DNA of 5,814 bases from Alphaproteobacteria bacterium. GTDB lineage: Bacteria; Pseudomonadota; Alphaproteobacteria; Paracaedibacterales; CAITNM01. The stretch's first letter is position 1; each line of letters starts with the position of its first letter. The DNA is taken from NCBI GenBank assembly GCA_947499175.1, contig CANMNU010000078.1, forward strand, positions 1 to 5,814. Direction: 5' to 3'. The notes under the pieces are model-generated. The model worked only from the letters and a program-made list of their open reading frames with translations, did not search any database and was not told the DNA's origin. The position numbers were made by a program, and so were the translations under genes. Shown here piece by piece: positions 5,761-5,814 of the stretch.

Positions 5761-5814
5761 ATGAAGAAAGATATCACAGACTTATTTGTTTTGCTGGATG
5801 ATTTTTGCGCAGAA
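5761..5814 (+). CDS. Transposase, probable IS982 family, N-terminal 18 residues (3' end outside window)
   Basis: The open frame runs from ATG 5761 to the last base and reads MKKDITDLFVLLDDFCAE. The pattern of a short polar start, an ITDL segment and an LDDFC segment is what I recognise from N-termini of IS982-family DDE transposases, which are common in AT-rich alphaproteobacterial symbionts. No catalytic residue lies within this fragment, so the family call rests on the N-terminus only; IS4 or IS5 relatives are alternatives. There is no clear Shine-Dalgarno, and an inverted repeat covers the bases just before the start, both in keeping with low transposase expression. Whether the gene is intact cannot be judged. 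Confidence 0.6.
   Translation, partial: MKKDITDLFVLLDDFCAE

Larger units (their letters stand above)
5665..5814 (+). mobile_element. Left end of an insertion sequence (probable IS982 family), cut by the window
   Basis: The transposase start at 5761 implies an insertion-sequence end between it and the dnaE stop at 5647. The likely terminal inverted repeat begins near 5665-5672, in ACTATAAACCCCAATTCTGG, since IS982 members generally begin with AC. The exact edge and any target duplication cannot be fixed because the right end lies outside the window. The element sits in the gap after dnaE and leaves that gene intact. Confidence 0.5.

Noticed and set aside
1..5814. CRISPR array, rRNA genes or riboswitch
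   Set aside because: No regularly spaced repeats, no rRNA sequence and no recognisable riboswitch core were seen on either strand.

Overview
This window most likely comes from an AT-rich alphaproteobacterium, plausibly a host-associated or intracellular lineage such as Holosporales or Rickettsiales. The assignment rests on protein character. The bL19 protein carries the alphaproteobacterial wording EGVERVF-LYSPNI. DNA polymerase III alpha opens with HLRVHSAYSLAEGAI. The small MarR regulator has the NNVQ-YNIG and RGYYLGSNVSYNL signatures of LdtR-type alphaproteobacterial proteins. The AT-rich intergenic DNA, an insertion sequence and an apparent integrated element suggest, but do not prove, a host-associated genome.

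Layout, left to right. Bases 3-164 are the 3' end of a gene for a small ribbon-helix-helix DNA-binding protein. Bases 165-293 hold no convincing gene, but contain a nested inverted repeat and a strong ribosome-binding site leading into a seven-codon ORF. Bases 294-343 are the 3' part of a tRNA-Gln(UUG) gene, from the anticodon stem through the encoded CCA, with no acceptor 5' strand or D arm in front of it. This is what the distal attachment site of an element integrated into a tRNA gene looks like. On that reading the DNA left of about 294 belongs to the element, and the tRNA fragment and everything to its right is host chromosome. A 9 bp inverted repeat separates the fragment from trmD.

Bases 412-1562 encode trmD and rplS (tRNA m1G37 methyltransferase and ribosomal protein bL19), a conserved translation operon. 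It ends in a textbook intrinsic terminator at 1587-1612. The usual upstream partners rpsP and rimM are not in front of trmD here. Next come a stand-alone MarR/LdtR-like regulator (1719-2171) and dnaE (2276-5647), the replicative polymerase, with its catalytic aspartates and a clamp-binding motif intact. Only 17 bp after dnaE stops, sequence resembling the left end of an insertion sequence begins. A transposase start at 5761, probably IS982 family, runs off the window.

The core genes look ordinary and intact. The parts worth a second look are the two mobile-DNA boundaries: the tRNA-Gln junction on the left and the insertion-sequence end on the right. I found no CRISPR array, rRNA, toxin-antitoxin pair or clearly undescribed gene system inside the window.
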